A stretch of DNA of 40,311 nt from Saprospiraceae bacterium (lineage in GTDB: Bacteria > Bacteroidota > Bacteroidia > Chitinophagales > Saprospiraceae), in contig JAIYAV010000268.1 of NCBI GenBank assembly GCA_027488855.1, positions 1 through 40,311 on the forward strand. The letters run 5' to 3'. Below the pieces are notes generated by a model. The model saw only the letters and a list, made by a program, of their open reading frames with translations, did not search any database and was not told the DNA's origin. Position 1 is the first letter of the stretch; each line of letters starts with the position of its first letter. Positions 1 through 7,113 of the stretch are shown piece after piece. The position numbers were made by a program, and so were the translations under genes.

Positions 1-1323
1 ACTCGTACTTACCTAGAAAAAATTGGCCAACAACTGAGCGCAGATTTACATTTGAAAAAATACGCGGTTAAAATCGGCGATTTTCGCTCCAGTTCCCCCT
101 TTGGAAGCAGTACAGCAAGTGTCAGCATCCATCTGGACATTCCGCAAGGGCATTTAAAATCCAATCAGTTTTTGTTAAAAATCGGCCAGATCAGCACCGC
201 GGGCAAAATGGCTGGAACAAAATTGACCTCGGATAAAATGGTGGAGAACCAGCTTTGGGTGGTTCAATCCTACGCAGAGATCAAGTCTGTTTTTGAAAAA
301 ATCAAAGGCGAAGTTCTTGAGTTCAATGACAAAATATTAAATCTACAGCCAGAAGCACAAGCGGAAAAACACATCGTGAGCTACCCAAATGCTGATGTTT
401 TGGCACCAACCCTAGCTCGTGAACCGGATGAACCTGCCTTTATCCCCCGCTATCGCTATGAAGATGATCCCGATCGCCCCTTCATCCCCACCGAGCAATT
501 TGTACGCCTGATGCACTTGTTGAAGCGCAAACGCAACGTCATTTTGCAAGGGCCTCCGGGTGTAGGCAAGACCTTTTTGGCCACCAAACTGGCCTATGGC
601 TTGATGGGCTTTAAAGACAGCGCTCAGATTCAGCGGCTTCAATTTCACCAGTCGTACAGTTACGAAGATTTTGTGCAGGGTTTGCGACCTGCGTCGAATG
701 GGGGCTTTGAATTGCGTAACGGCGTTTTTTACCAATTGTGCCAAGCCGCATTGGCCCACCCTGACAAATCTTATTTTTTGATCATCGATGAAATCAATCG
801 GGGCAATTTGAGTAAAATTTTGGGCGAACTACTCCAGCTAATCGAAGCCGATAAACGCGCCGAAACCTACGCCGTTCGCCTCACCTACAGCCGAGCCACT
901 GATCCCGATTTTTTTGTGCCTCCCAATTTGTACCTGATTGGCACCATGAACACCGCCGACCGTTCTCTGGCCATCATTGACTATGCCTTGCGGCGGCGTT
1001 TTGCCTTCATCGACATCGATCCTTGTTACGATCAAAGTTTTGTTGATCATTTGCAAAAACAGGGCATTTCGGCAATATTGGCGCAGTTCATCGCCCAACA
1101 AATCCCGCGACTAAACGATGAAATTGCCCGCGACCCCAATCTCGGCAAGGATTTTCGCCTGGGGCACAGCTATTTTTGCACCTACAGCCCTGCATTGGAT
1201 GAATGGCAGTGGTATCAGGATTTGTTGCGCTACGAGATTCGGCCGATGTTGGAAGAAATGTGGTTTGATCAGCCGGAAAGGGTGGATAAAATTTTCCAAA
1301 GCCTGGAAATTGCCCGGCCATGA
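1..1323 (+). CDS. mcrB: McrB-type AAA+ GTPase of a modified-DNA restriction system (5' end cut by the window)
   Basis: The reading frame is open from base 1, so the N-terminus lies outside the window. The AAA+ module is diagnostic. Counting from the TTG at 52, a Walker A GPPGVGKT lies at residues 167-174, followed by YSYEDFVQG, a Walker B FLIIDEINRG and the sensor segment IGTMNTADRS with an arginine run (ALRRRF). These are the hallmarks of McrB, the GTP-driven translocase that partners the McrC nuclease to cut methylated DNA. The ~130 residues before the AAA+ part would belong to the DNA-recognition region, which is variable in this family, and I do not recognise its fold. The stop overlaps the mcrC start (ATGA at 1320-1323), so the two are translationally coupled. 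The family call is secure; which modified base is recognised cannot be read from this sequence. Confidence 0.93.
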   Translation, partial: TRTYLEKIGQQLSADLHLKKYAVKIGDFRSSSPFGSSTASVSIHLDIPQGHLKSNQFLLKIGQISTAGKMAGTKLTSDKMVENQLWVVQSYAEIKSVFEKIKGEVLEFNDKILNLQPEAQAEKHIVSYPNADVLAPTLAREPDEPAFIPRYRYEDDPDRPFIPTEQFVRLMHLLKRKRNVILQGPPGVGKTFLATKLAYGLMGFKDSAQIQRLQFHQSYSYEDFVQGLRPASNGGFELRNGVFYQLCQAALAHPDKSYFLIIDEINRGNLSKILGELLQLIEADKRAETYAVRLTYSRATDPDFFVPPNLYLIGTMNTADRSLAIIDYALRRRFAFIDIDPCYDQSFVDHLQKQGISAILAQFIAQQIPRLNDEIARDPNLGKDFRLGHSYFCTYSPALDEWQWYQDLLRYEIRPMLEEMWFDQPERVDKIFQSLEIARP

Positions 1324-2354
1324 TCCCCATCCAAAACCTGTACTACCTACTCTGTTATGCCTGGAATACCCTGGACGAAGCCGAGCGGGTCAACATCCAA
1401 ATCGAACAGTTCAAAAACCTGCCGGATTTGTTTGCCAAGGTGTTGATCAATGGCCTGCGGGTGTTGCTCAAACGGGGCCTGGATCACGATTACCAGGAAC
1501 TCGAACAGGTGGTGGAGGGCATCAAGGGAAAACTGAACTTGAGCGCCACGCTCAAAACCCAGCAACTCTGGCAACGGCGTAGCATCTGCCAGTTTGATGA
1601 ATACAGCGCTGATACCCCTAGCAATCAAATTCTGGCGGCCACGGTACAACATTTGTTACAAACGCCTGCAGTGGATAAAGGCCTCAAAGCCGAATTGCAA
1701 CAACTCCAGCGGATGTTTCCACCGCTGAAACGGATTACCCTAACGCCCCGCGCTTTTCAGCAAGTGCAGTTGCGGCGCGACCAACGTTTGTACCATTTCC
1801 TGCTGCACATTTGTCGCATCGTTGCCGAAAATCTGTTGCCAACCGAAAGCGTAGGCCAGTTCAAATTTGTCGATTTCCGCCGCGACGACCGCAAGATGAA
1901 CCGCGTGTTTGAATCTTTCCTTTTTCGTTTTTACCAAAAAGAACAACAGGAATATTGGGTAAGGCGCGAGCAAATCCGCTGGCAATGGGAAGCCCCACAG
2001 GATCCACAGCACTTGAATTACCTGCCCATCATGGAAACGGATGTTACATTGGAAAGTGCCAATCGAAAAATCATCATCGACGCCAAGTATTATCGGCAGC
2101 CGCTGGGTGGGAGTCGTTTTGAGGTGGACAAATTGTTTTCCAGCAACTTATATCAAATGTACAGCTACTTACTCAATCAGGAGCAGCGCGACGAGCGTTC
2201 GCGGGTGGCTACGGGAATGCTCATTTATCCACAAACGGATCAGCCAATCCGGCTTGACTACCGTTTTGGAACCCACGATATTTTGATTCGCAGTGTGAAT
2301 TTGAATGCGCACTGGCGGGAGATTCATGAGGAATTGTTGAGGCTGGTTTTTTGA
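1320..2354 (+). CDS. mcrC: McrC-type nuclease subunit
   Basis: This 344-residue protein begins with IQNLYYLLCYAW, a start typical of McrC/LlaJI-type subunits. Near the C-terminus it has a PD-(D/E)XK arrangement: D241 in METDVTLE, then D254-A-K256 in IIIDAKYY. This is the expected catalytic centre for double-strand cleavage when bound to McrB. The ATG overlaps the mcrB stop by four bases, which fixes the start. The length matches the short form of McrC. No frameshift or missing catalytic residue is seen, so the system looks intact apart from the window edge. The pair would act on incoming modified phage or plasmid DNA in the cytoplasm; that role is established for the family, not shown here. 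Confidence 0.9.
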   Translation: MIPIQNLYYLLCYAWNTLDEAERVNIQIEQFKNLPDLFAKVLINGLRVLLKRGLDHDYQELEQVVEGIKGKLNLSATLKTQQLWQRRSICQFDEYSADTPSNQILAATVQHLLQTPAVDKGLKAELQQLQRMFPPLKRITLTPRAFQQVQLRRDQRLYHFLLHICRIVAENLLPTESVGQFKFVDFRRDDRKMNRVFESFLFRFYQKEQQEYWVRREQIRWQWEAPQDPQHLNYLPIMETDVTLESANRKIIIDAKYYRQPLGGSRFEVDKLFSSNLYQMYSYLLNQEQRDERSRVATGMLIYPQTDQPIRLDYRFGTHDILIRSVNLNAHWREIHEELLRLVF

Positions 2355-2375
2355 AACACCTTAGAAGGCGAATAA

Positions 2376-2518
2376 CACCTAAGGTGTCTAAGGTGTCTAA
2401 GGTGGTGAAAAAACAAGCGGCGCAGCCGCTCAAAAAATCCTCTACATTAACTCTTGTAATTTTTTCTCAAACTAGATGTTTTTAATTGAACCACCTTAGA
2501 CACCTAAGGGCACCTTAG
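2376..2518. repeat. Imperfect inverted repeat built from tandem CTAAGGTGT units
   Basis: The left arm (2376-2406) is tandem copies of a CTAAGGTGT-like unit and the right arm (2490-2518) is its approximate reverse complement, with ACACCTAAGGTGT forming a small palindrome inside the left arm. It lies between the convergent mcrC and TPR genes. The same unit recurs as a 12-bp perfect hairpin at 35841-35871, 33 kb away, so it is a dispersed repeat and not local noise. Confidence 0.7.
2408..2436 (-). terminator. Rho-independent terminator for the small TPR gene
   Basis: A 6-bp GC-rich stem AGCGGC/GCCGCT with a GCA loop (2416-2430) is followed on the minus strand by a two-base gap and six T residues (2408-2413). 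It lies about 120 bases downstream of the TPR gene stop and points in its direction. It sits inside the inverted repeat at 2376-2518. Confidence 0.6.
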
Positions 2519-2557
2519 AAAGCGGACAACCCTTGATGTCTTAGATGGTTCAAAAAA

Positions 2558-2881
2558 TCACAGTTCCAATTCCAAATTCAATTTCGCCGACTGTAATTCC
2601 GCCAAAGCATGTTGATCGCCAGCGGCTTTGGCCACCTCAATGCCCTTTTCATACGTTGAAACCGCTTCCAACAAAGCTTCCTGGCGCTCGTACAACTTGG
2701 CGAGGTGGTAAAAAACCCCCACATAACGCGGGTCTTTTTCCAGCACTTGCTGGTAGTAATGCAATGCCTCGGAATCATCCATTTGCCCTTCGTACTCCTT
2801 CGCCAACGCAAACAGTACAAAGGTATCCCCTGGATCAGACTCCTGCATTTCCAACAGTTGAAGTAAACGATTATTGGACAT
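2558..2881 (-). CDS. Small tetratricopeptide-repeat protein
   Basis: This is a 107-residue, wholly helical protein. It contains at least two TPR units, visible as FALAKEYEGQMDDSEALHYY followed by DPRYVGVFYHLAKLYERQ, each with the usual small and aromatic positions. It has no signal peptide and no catalytic domain, so a cytoplasmic scaffold or protein-binding role is likely. I chose the ATG at 2881 (MSNNRLLQ) over the GTG two codons upstream. It is divergent from etfB, with 160 bases between the two starts, and convergent with mcrC. No specific function can be assigned. Confidence 0.8.
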   Translation of the reverse strand: MSNNRLLQLLEMQESDPGDTFVLFALAKEYEGQMDDSEALHYYQQVLEKDPRYVGVFYHLAKLYERQEALLEAVSTYEKGIEVAKAAGDQHALAELQSAKLNLELEL

Positions 2882-2938
2882 AAACACTGATTTGTTGTTA
2901 GGGTGAACTTTTTGCCCCTTAAAAAAGTTACAAAAGAG

Positions 2939-2962
2939 AATTTAGCGAAAATTCGCTAAATT
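2939..2962. promoter_or_regulatory. Perfect palindrome in a divergent promoter region (candidate operator)
   Basis: Arms AATTTAGCGAA and TTCGCTAAATT (11 bp each, 2-base centre) lie 57 bases upstream of the TPR start and 79 upstream of etfB. There is no T-run after the stem in either direction, so a protein-binding operator is more likely than a terminator. The binding protein is unknown. Confidence 0.45.
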
Positions 2963-2988
2963 AGTTTCGGCTTTGCTATCGAAATCCA

Positions 2989-2996
2989 TATCTTTG
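2989..2996 (+). promoter_or_regulatory. Candidate -7 box of the etfB promoter
   Basis: TATCTTTG matches the Bacteroidota -7 consensus TAnnTTTG, 45 bases before the etfB ATG. The -33 element is weak: GTTTCG at 2964-2969 is at about the right distance but is not a good TTTG match. Confidence 0.5.
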
Positions 2997-3041
2997 CCAA
3001 AGCTAAAATAAAACTTCATTTTTGCCAAAAATACGTATTCG

Positions 3042-3785
3042 ATGAAAATACTGGTCTGCGTGAGCAAAACGCCCGACACCACCACCAAAATCGCTTTCAA
3101 CGCCAGCAATACTGAGCTGGATAGCAATGGGGTACAGTACATCATGAACCCCTACGATGAGTGGTATGCCCTGGTACGCGCACTTGAATTGAAGGAAGCC
3201 CTAGGCGGAACCGTTACCCTGATCAACGTTGGCCCTGCCGACAACGACCAGGTCATCCGCAAAGGTTTGGCCATTGGTGCCGACGATGCAGTGCGCATCG
3301 ACATGAACCCACCCAGTGCCCTGAATGTGGCTTTCCAAATTGCGGAACACGCCCGCGCCGAAAGTTACGACCTGATTCTACTGGGCAAAGAAACCATCGA
3401 TTACAATGGCTCCGAAATTGGTGCCATGATCGCCGAATACCTGGATTTGCCTTTCGTTTCTTACGCGACCAAACTGGATACCAGCGATGGCAAAACGGCA
3501 ACGATCCAGCGCGACATCGAAGGTGGGGTGGAAGAAGTGGAAGTGGATGCTCCTTTTGTGATGAGCGCCGCCAAAGGCCTGGCCGAGCAGCGCATCCCCA
3601 ACATGAAAGGCATCATGATGGCCAAATCCAAGGCCCTGAAAGTAGTGACACCCGCTGCTTTTGAGGACAAAGCGGTAACGGTACAGTACACCTTGCCACC
3701 AGCCAAGTCGGCAGTAAAAATGATTGCCCCCGAAAACATGGAAGAGTTGGTGAAACTCTTGCACGAGGAAGCGAAAGTAATTTAA
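3042..3785 (+). CDS. etfB: Electron transfer flavoprotein beta subunit
   Basis: This 247-residue protein opens with MKILVCVSKTPDTTTKI and contains MNPYDEWYALVRALELKE and LILLGKETIDYNGSEIGAMIAE. These are typical of EtfB, the small subunit that, with EtfA, carries electrons from acyl-CoA dehydrogenases to the quinone pool through a membrane ETF dehydrogenase. Length and motifs match the family. The gene is followed after 111 bases by etfA on the same strand. The pair is almost certainly co-transcribed, although a long inverted repeat fills the gap. The start is the only ATG that keeps the conserved N-terminus. Confidence 0.95.
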   Translation: MKILVCVSKTPDTTTKIAFNASNTELDSNGVQYIMNPYDEWYALVRALELKEALGGTVTLINVGPADNDQVIRKGLAIGADDAVRIDMNPPSALNVAFQIAEHARAESYDLILLGKETIDYNGSEIGAMIAEYLDLPFVSYATKLDTSDGKTATIQRDIEGGVEEVEVDAPFVMSAAKGLAEQRIPNMKGIMMAKSKALKVVTPAAFEDKAVTVQYTLPPAKSAVKMIAPENMEELVKLLHEEAKVI

Positions 3786-3790
3786 TCATA

Positions 3791-3888
3791 GTTGAGAAGT
3801 TGAGAAGTTGAGAAGTTGAGAAGTTCTGCGTCTAAGTCACTCGCGGAAGCCTCAACTTCTCAACTTCTCAACTCCTCAACTCCTCAAC
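3791..3888. repeat. Inverted repeat A: tandem GTTGAGAA arms between etfB and etfA
   Basis: The left arm is four tandem GTTGAGAA units plus GTT (3791-3825). The right arm (3851-3888) is the reverse complement, with units CTCAACTT or CTCAACTC. The loop contains GTCTAAGTCACTCGCGGAAGC, a degenerate form of the core seen in elements B, C and E. The right arm ends 8 bases before the etfA ATG. There is no T-run, so it is not a classical terminator. Confidence 0.85.
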
Positions 3889-3896
3889 AATATGTC

Positions 3897-4856
3897 ATGG
3901 TTCTCGTATTTGCTGAAAGCCAAAAAGGAAATTTCAAAAAAACCGCCTTCGAAGCGGTTACTTACGGATATAAAACCGCTCAGGTACTCGGCACCGAATG
4001 TGTTGCCTTGGCCTTGGGTACTGCGCACAATGCGGCTGATCTGGGTTTGTACGGAGCGAACAAGGTATTGCACGTTGCCGATGCAACCCTTGACCAATTC
4101 GACAGCCAGATTTATGCCAAAGTCATTGCCGAGGCCAGCCAACAAGTGGGAGCCAAAGTGATTGTGCTCAGTCACACCTCTACTGGGAAATCGGTCCACG
4201 GCCGTTTGGCAGCCCGTTTGGGTGCAGGTTCCGTAGCTGGAGTCAACAGCATTCCAACTGCTGATGGTGGTTTCAAAGTCAAAAAAGGCGTTTTCTCAGG
4301 GAAAGCCATCGCTGAATATGAAATCAAATCGGAAGTGAAGGTGTTGTCGGTAATGGGCAACTCCTTGCAGCCTGCCGTAGTAGGAAGCGCTGCTCCGGTT
4401 GAAGCCCTCGCGATTGCCGTACCCGCCAGCCGCGTAAAGGTAAAATCGGTGAGTCGAATCGAAGGCATCGTGCCATTACCTGAGGCTGAACTGGTGGTAT
4501 CCGCAGGTCGGGGTATGAAAGGCCCGGAAAACTGGGGCATCGTGGAAGACTTGGCGAATGTGCTAGGCGCTACCACCGCTTGCTCTCGCCCGGTTGCCGA
4601 CGTACACTGGCGCCCTCACCACGAACACGTGGGCCAAACCGGAATCGCCATCCGCCCCAACCTCTATATCGCCATCGGCATTTCCGGTGCCATCCAGCAC
4701 CTCGCCGGGGTCAACAATTCCAAAACCATCGTGGTCATCAACAAAGACCCCGAAGCTCCGTTCTTCAAGGCGGCTGACTACGGCGTAGTAGGCGACCTTT
4801 TTGAGGTAGTGCCGAAGTTGACAGAGGCGTTTAAGCAATTTAAAGCAGCGGAATGA
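3897..4856 (+). CDS. etfA: Electron transfer flavoprotein alpha subunit
   Basis: This is a 319-residue protein. The N-terminal half is the ETF alpha/beta fold ([25 protein letters not shown]). The C-terminal half is the FAD-binding domain, with SAGRGMKG near 202-209, SRPVADVHW at 230-238 and HVGQTGI at 244-250. It forms the heterodimer with EtfB and holds the FAD that shuttles electrons. I chose the ATG at 3897 because the longer frame from 3816 would translate the repeat arms and loop, and homologs begin at MVLVFAE. An ATG at 3892 is out of frame. The usual Shine-Dalgarno region is occupied by the right arm of inverted repeat A. The stop codon TGA (4854-4856) lies inside the left arm of inverted repeat B. 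Confidence 0.94.
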   Translation: MVLVFAESQKGNFKKTAFEAVTYGYKTAQVLGTECVALALGTAHNAADLGLYGANKVLHVADATLDQFDSQIYAKVIAEASQQVGAKVIVLSHTSTGKSVHGRLAARLGAGSVAGVNSIPTADGGFKVKKGVFSGKAIAEYEIKSEVKVLSVMGNSLQPAVVGSAAPVEALAIAVPASRVKVKSVSRIEGIVPLPEAELVVSAGRGMKGPENWGIVEDLANVLGATTACSRPVADVHWRPHHEHVGQTGIAIRPNLYIAIGISGAIQHLAGVNNSKTIVVINKDPEAPFFKAADYGVVGDLFEVVPKLTEAFKQFKAAE

Positions 4857-4988
4857 GAGATGAAAGATGAGAGATGAAAGATGCTACCGCAGAGACTTAG
4901 ACAAGGTCATCGTCAAAAACGCTGCGGTAGCATCTTTCATCTCTCATCTTTCATCTCTCATCTCTCATCTCTCATCTCTCATCTCTCC
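4853..4988. repeat. Inverted repeat B: 40-bp perfect stem with the CTACCGCAG core
   Basis: Positions 4853-4892 and 4922-4961 are perfect reverse complements over 40 bases. The outer 30 bases are tandem GAGATGAAAGAT-type units; the inner part is GCTACCGCAG/CTGCGGTAGC. The right side carries about four extra GAGATGA units (to 4988), so the arms differ in copy number. The loop is 29 bases and begins AGACTTAGAC. The element lies between two convergent genes, and the stop codons of both are inside its repeat units. No T-tract follows. Confidence 0.92.
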
Positions 4989-5611
4989 TTTAAAACGCTC
5001 CACACCATCCTCGGCGACATCCCGCCCATCCTTACCATTTTTACCCACAACAGGGTCATGTGTTCCAGGTACAGGGCTTGACTTAACGCGCCCGTATCGA
5101 GAGTTTCGAAGCCAAGATCAGTATTGAGTTGGGTAATCTGGGCTTTCGCGTCGGCATCATTTCCACAAATGAACATGGCGGGTTTTACATTGTACTCGGG
5201 AAAACTGCTGTTCTCCAGGTTTTCGTAGCCGTAAATCGTATAGGCTTTGACTACATGGGCATCGGGGGCCAATTCCTGGACAACCTCTGCACCTGAACGT
5301 TCACCTTTGAGTCCATGCGAAACGCCTGGGCCGACGGGATTCGTGCAATCAATGAGCGTTTTTCCCTTGAATTGTAATCCGCTTAGCAGCTCCGAGACCA
5401 CCTTGAAGGGGGTAGCCAGGAACACTACGTCGGCCGCATCGATGGCGGCTTGATGGTTTTGGACAGTCCAATGGGGATTTATCGCTAGTGCCTCACGGAC
5501 GCTATCCGAGTTGCCGTCCGGATGGGCAATGATGATTTGGTGGCCGTGGTGTTGTAGTCGATTGGCGAGGGCAAAACCTACGTTGCCAATGCCGATGAAT
5601 GTGAGGGTCAT
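4979..5611 (-). CDS. NADP-binding oxidoreductase of the F420-dependent reductase (NpdG-like) family
   Basis: This 210-residue protein starts MTLTFIGIGNVGFALANRL. It has a Rossmann GxGxxG at 7-12, followed by the NADP-type segment IIIAHPDGNSDS, then LIDCTNPVG and VKAYTIYGYENLENSSFP. These fit the family annotated 'NADP oxidoreductase, coenzyme F420-dependent', whose members reduce small cofactors or imine/enol substrates. Bacteroidota do not normally make F420, so the substrate is unknown and the F420 label should not be taken literally. The last codons (KER) and the TGA stop come from the right arm of inverted repeat B. The FISUMP-like gene lies 12 bases upstream on the same strand, so the two may be co-transcribed. 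Confidence 0.75.
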   Translation of the reverse strand: MTLTFIGIGNVGFALANRLQHHGHQIIIAHPDGNSDSVREALAINPHWTVQNHQAAIDAADVVFLATPFKVVSELLSGLQFKGKTLIDCTNPVGPGVSHGLKGERSGAEVVQELAPDAHVVKAYTIYGYENLENSSFPEYNVKPAMFICGNDADAKAQITQLNTDLGFETLDTGALSQALYLEHMTLLWVKMVRMGGMSPRMVWSVLKER

Positions 5612-5623
5612 GGTGCTCGATTT

Positions 5624-6184
5624 TTATTCTTCTTTAATTAGGCGAACGGAGCATTTAAGGTCACTTTCTGCATCGGTGATAAAAGGCCATATCTGATCCT
5701 TCTTTTCCGATTTTGGCCCATAAAAATTCTTTAGAAGGATTTGGACAGTTCCATCTGCTTCCACTACTTCGGTAGCGGGTTTCACCCAGTATACATTCTC
5801 CTCGCCCACCTTATAGCGCTGTCCTTCCGAATTCGTAACGCCAGGAAATGAGGCAATGTTCAAGGCGGCTTTGACTTCTTTGCCTACTGATACCGATGTG
5901 TATTCTTCCATCAAGCCAGCACCACAATGGCGTTCCACCTTGCGCCAATCTTTCCAGGTCGGCAAACGCCAGCCAGTTAGTTGTTCGTCCAGTTGTTTGG
6001 CTTCTTTCCAGGAATAAAGCACTTGTTGACAGGTACTATCCAGACATTTGCTGCCGGGAATGGGGACGTGGACATCTTCGGCGGTCCAGGTAACACCGTC
6101 GATGGTAACGGTGAGGAATTGGCCAGATTTGAGTCTTTGTGCGCCAGTAAAAAGCAATAGGCTGATAAATACAAAAAAATACAT
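5624..6184 (-). CDS. Secreted FISUMP-like protein
   Basis: This is a 186-residue protein with an N-terminal signal peptide (MYFFVFISLLLFTGAQ). The body carries GVTWTAEDV near the start, GWRLPTWKDWRKVERHCG in the middle and CSVRLIKEE at the end. This order (opening W-x-A-x-D/N, central GWRLPT, closing C-x-VR-x-I) is the signature of the Fibrobacter succinogenes major paralogous (FISUMP) domain, found in exported proteins of Bacteroidota and Fibrobacteres with unknown function. I chose the ATG at 6184 because the longer frame begins at TTG and adds a basic, non-signal stretch. It probably resides in the periplasm or outside the cell. Confidence 0.7.
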   Translation of the reverse strand: MYFFVFISLLLFTGAQRLKSGQFLTVTIDGVTWTAEDVHVPIPGSKCLDSTCQQVLYSWKEAKQLDEQLTGWRLPTWKDWRKVERHCGAGLMEEYTSVSVGKEVKAALNIASFPGVTNSEGQRYKVGEENVYWVKPATEVVEADGTVQILLKNFYGPKSEKKDQIWPFITDAESDLKCSVRLIKEE

Positions 6185-6238
6185 ATGTATCTTTTTTCTA
6201 CAGTTCAAAAAATTGATCAAATCCTTTCCTCTATCGGA

Positions 6239-6454
6239 CTATTCTTCAATAAATCGACTCTTATTCGTGCTCCACCAATCTTTTTTGATCTCTTCGCCAA
6301 ATGCCTCGATATCCTGGTCAAAATCGATTTTACGTGCCAAGAATTCTACCTTTAAGTAATTCATGATTCTCAATAAATCATCTTCATTGAAGTATTTTTT
6401 ATCCAAGGTGAGTTGTAAAGTCTCTGGAGTATTTTGAACTTGAAATGCTGTCAT
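6239..6454 (-). CDS. Small antitoxin-like protein, apparently without a partner toxin
   Basis: This 71-residue acidic protein (MTAFQVQNTPETLQLTLDKK...) has a predicted short N-terminal strand, a helical middle (LLRIMNYLKVEFLARKIDF) and a C-terminal GEEIKKDWWSTNKSRF. The layout resembles small antitoxins of Bacteroidota type II systems, in which a strand-helix DNA-binding part precedes a toxin-binding tail. The family assignment is tentative. No PIN, RelE or similar small toxin gene follows: the next ORF downstream is the secreted FISUMP-like protein, and upstream is the TPR-like gene. It is either a solitary regulator or a remnant. The start ATG at 6454 is preferred over an upstream in-frame codon at 6499. 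Confidence 0.5.
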   Translation of the reverse strand: MTAFQVQNTPETLQLTLDKKYFNEDDLLRIMNYLKVEFLARKIDFDQDIEAFGEEIKKDWWSTNKSRFIEE

Positions 6455-6531
6455 GGATGAATTTTGGATAAAAATAGCGAATATTTGGAGCATTGTCAAC
6501 CGGAAGATTCAAAGCAGATTCAACTCAGGAA

Positions 6532-7113
6532 CTAGCCTGCTTTCTGAATCTGCTTCAACCATTTCCTCCGCCCTTCTACTCGGTAAGTCACTTTTACTTG
6601 ATTGTCGATGAATTTCAGCACCATATCATTGGCTTCCTGCGGCACCTGGATTTTTACCCGGCCATCGGCAGCGTCCACCCCGATGCGGTGTTTGGTGGAG
6701 TCAACCATGCCCAAAATCCCTTCTACCACACGCAAGATGCCTTTTTCAACTTTGGCGGTTCCACTGGCTTTGCGGTGCTTTTTATTGATTTCTTTGAACA
6801 AGGCGCGCAATTCTGCGGCAATTTCATCCGAAGGGTTCCCACTCAGGGCATGGCTCAACCACTTTTCGGCTTCGCGCAACAAGCCACATTCTTTGGCCAA
6901 AACGGCGGCACTTTTGAGAATGATGGAACGAGTTGGCTCAGCGTCCAACAATTCTAGGTACCCTTGAGCCACTTCTTTTTCCAGCAGGTAAGCTTTTTGG
7001 TACAAATCCAAAGAACGATCAAACTGTCCTTTCTCCTTGGCCATCCAAGCTTCCTGAGCCAGGAGGTTGGCCTGACGGTGGGTACTGCGCAATTGACGTG
7101 CTGTTTGTATCAT
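6532..7113 (-). CDS. TPR-like protein, second gene of an unnamed two-gene module
   Basis: This 193-residue helical protein reads IQTARQLRSTHRQANLLAQEA, then DLYQKAYLLEKEVAQGY, then EPTRSIILKSAAVLAKECG, then LREAEKWLSHALSGNPSDEI. The EPTRS-SAA-L-A-CG-EAE-W/I-GL-G-P pattern is one I recall from small TPR-like proteins in cyanobacteria and other phyla, always as a helical solenoid. The last 60 residues form a separate, probably beta-rich tail (RVKIQVPQEANDMV, NQVKVTYRVEGRRKW). The ATG at 7113 overlaps the stop of the preceding gene (ATGA), so the two are coupled and the longer frame from 7158 is not real. No enzyme motif is visible and no function is known to me. Confidence 0.75.
   Translation of the reverse strand: MIQTARQLRSTHRQANLLAQEAWMAKEKGQFDRSLDLYQKAYLLEKEVAQGYLELLDAEPTRSIILKSAAVLAKECGLLREAEKWLSHALSGNPSDEIAAELRALFKEINKKHRKASGTAKVEKGILRVVEGILGMVDSTKHRIGVDAADGRVKIQVPQEANDMVLKFIDNQVKVTYRVEGRRKWLKQIQKAG

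Noticed and set aside
3816-3896. An N-terminal extension of EtfA by 27 codons
   Set aside because: It would translate the loop and right arm of inverted repeat A; EtfA homologs start at MVLVFAE.
4853-4988. CRISPR array or minisatellite
   Set aside because: The units are 6-12 bases, directly adjacent without spacers, and arranged as two complementary arms; no cas gene is present.
4979-5611. A true F420-dependent reductase
   Set aside because: The family name fits, but nothing in the window indicates F420 synthesis, and Bacteroidota generally lack it; only NADP binding can be supported.
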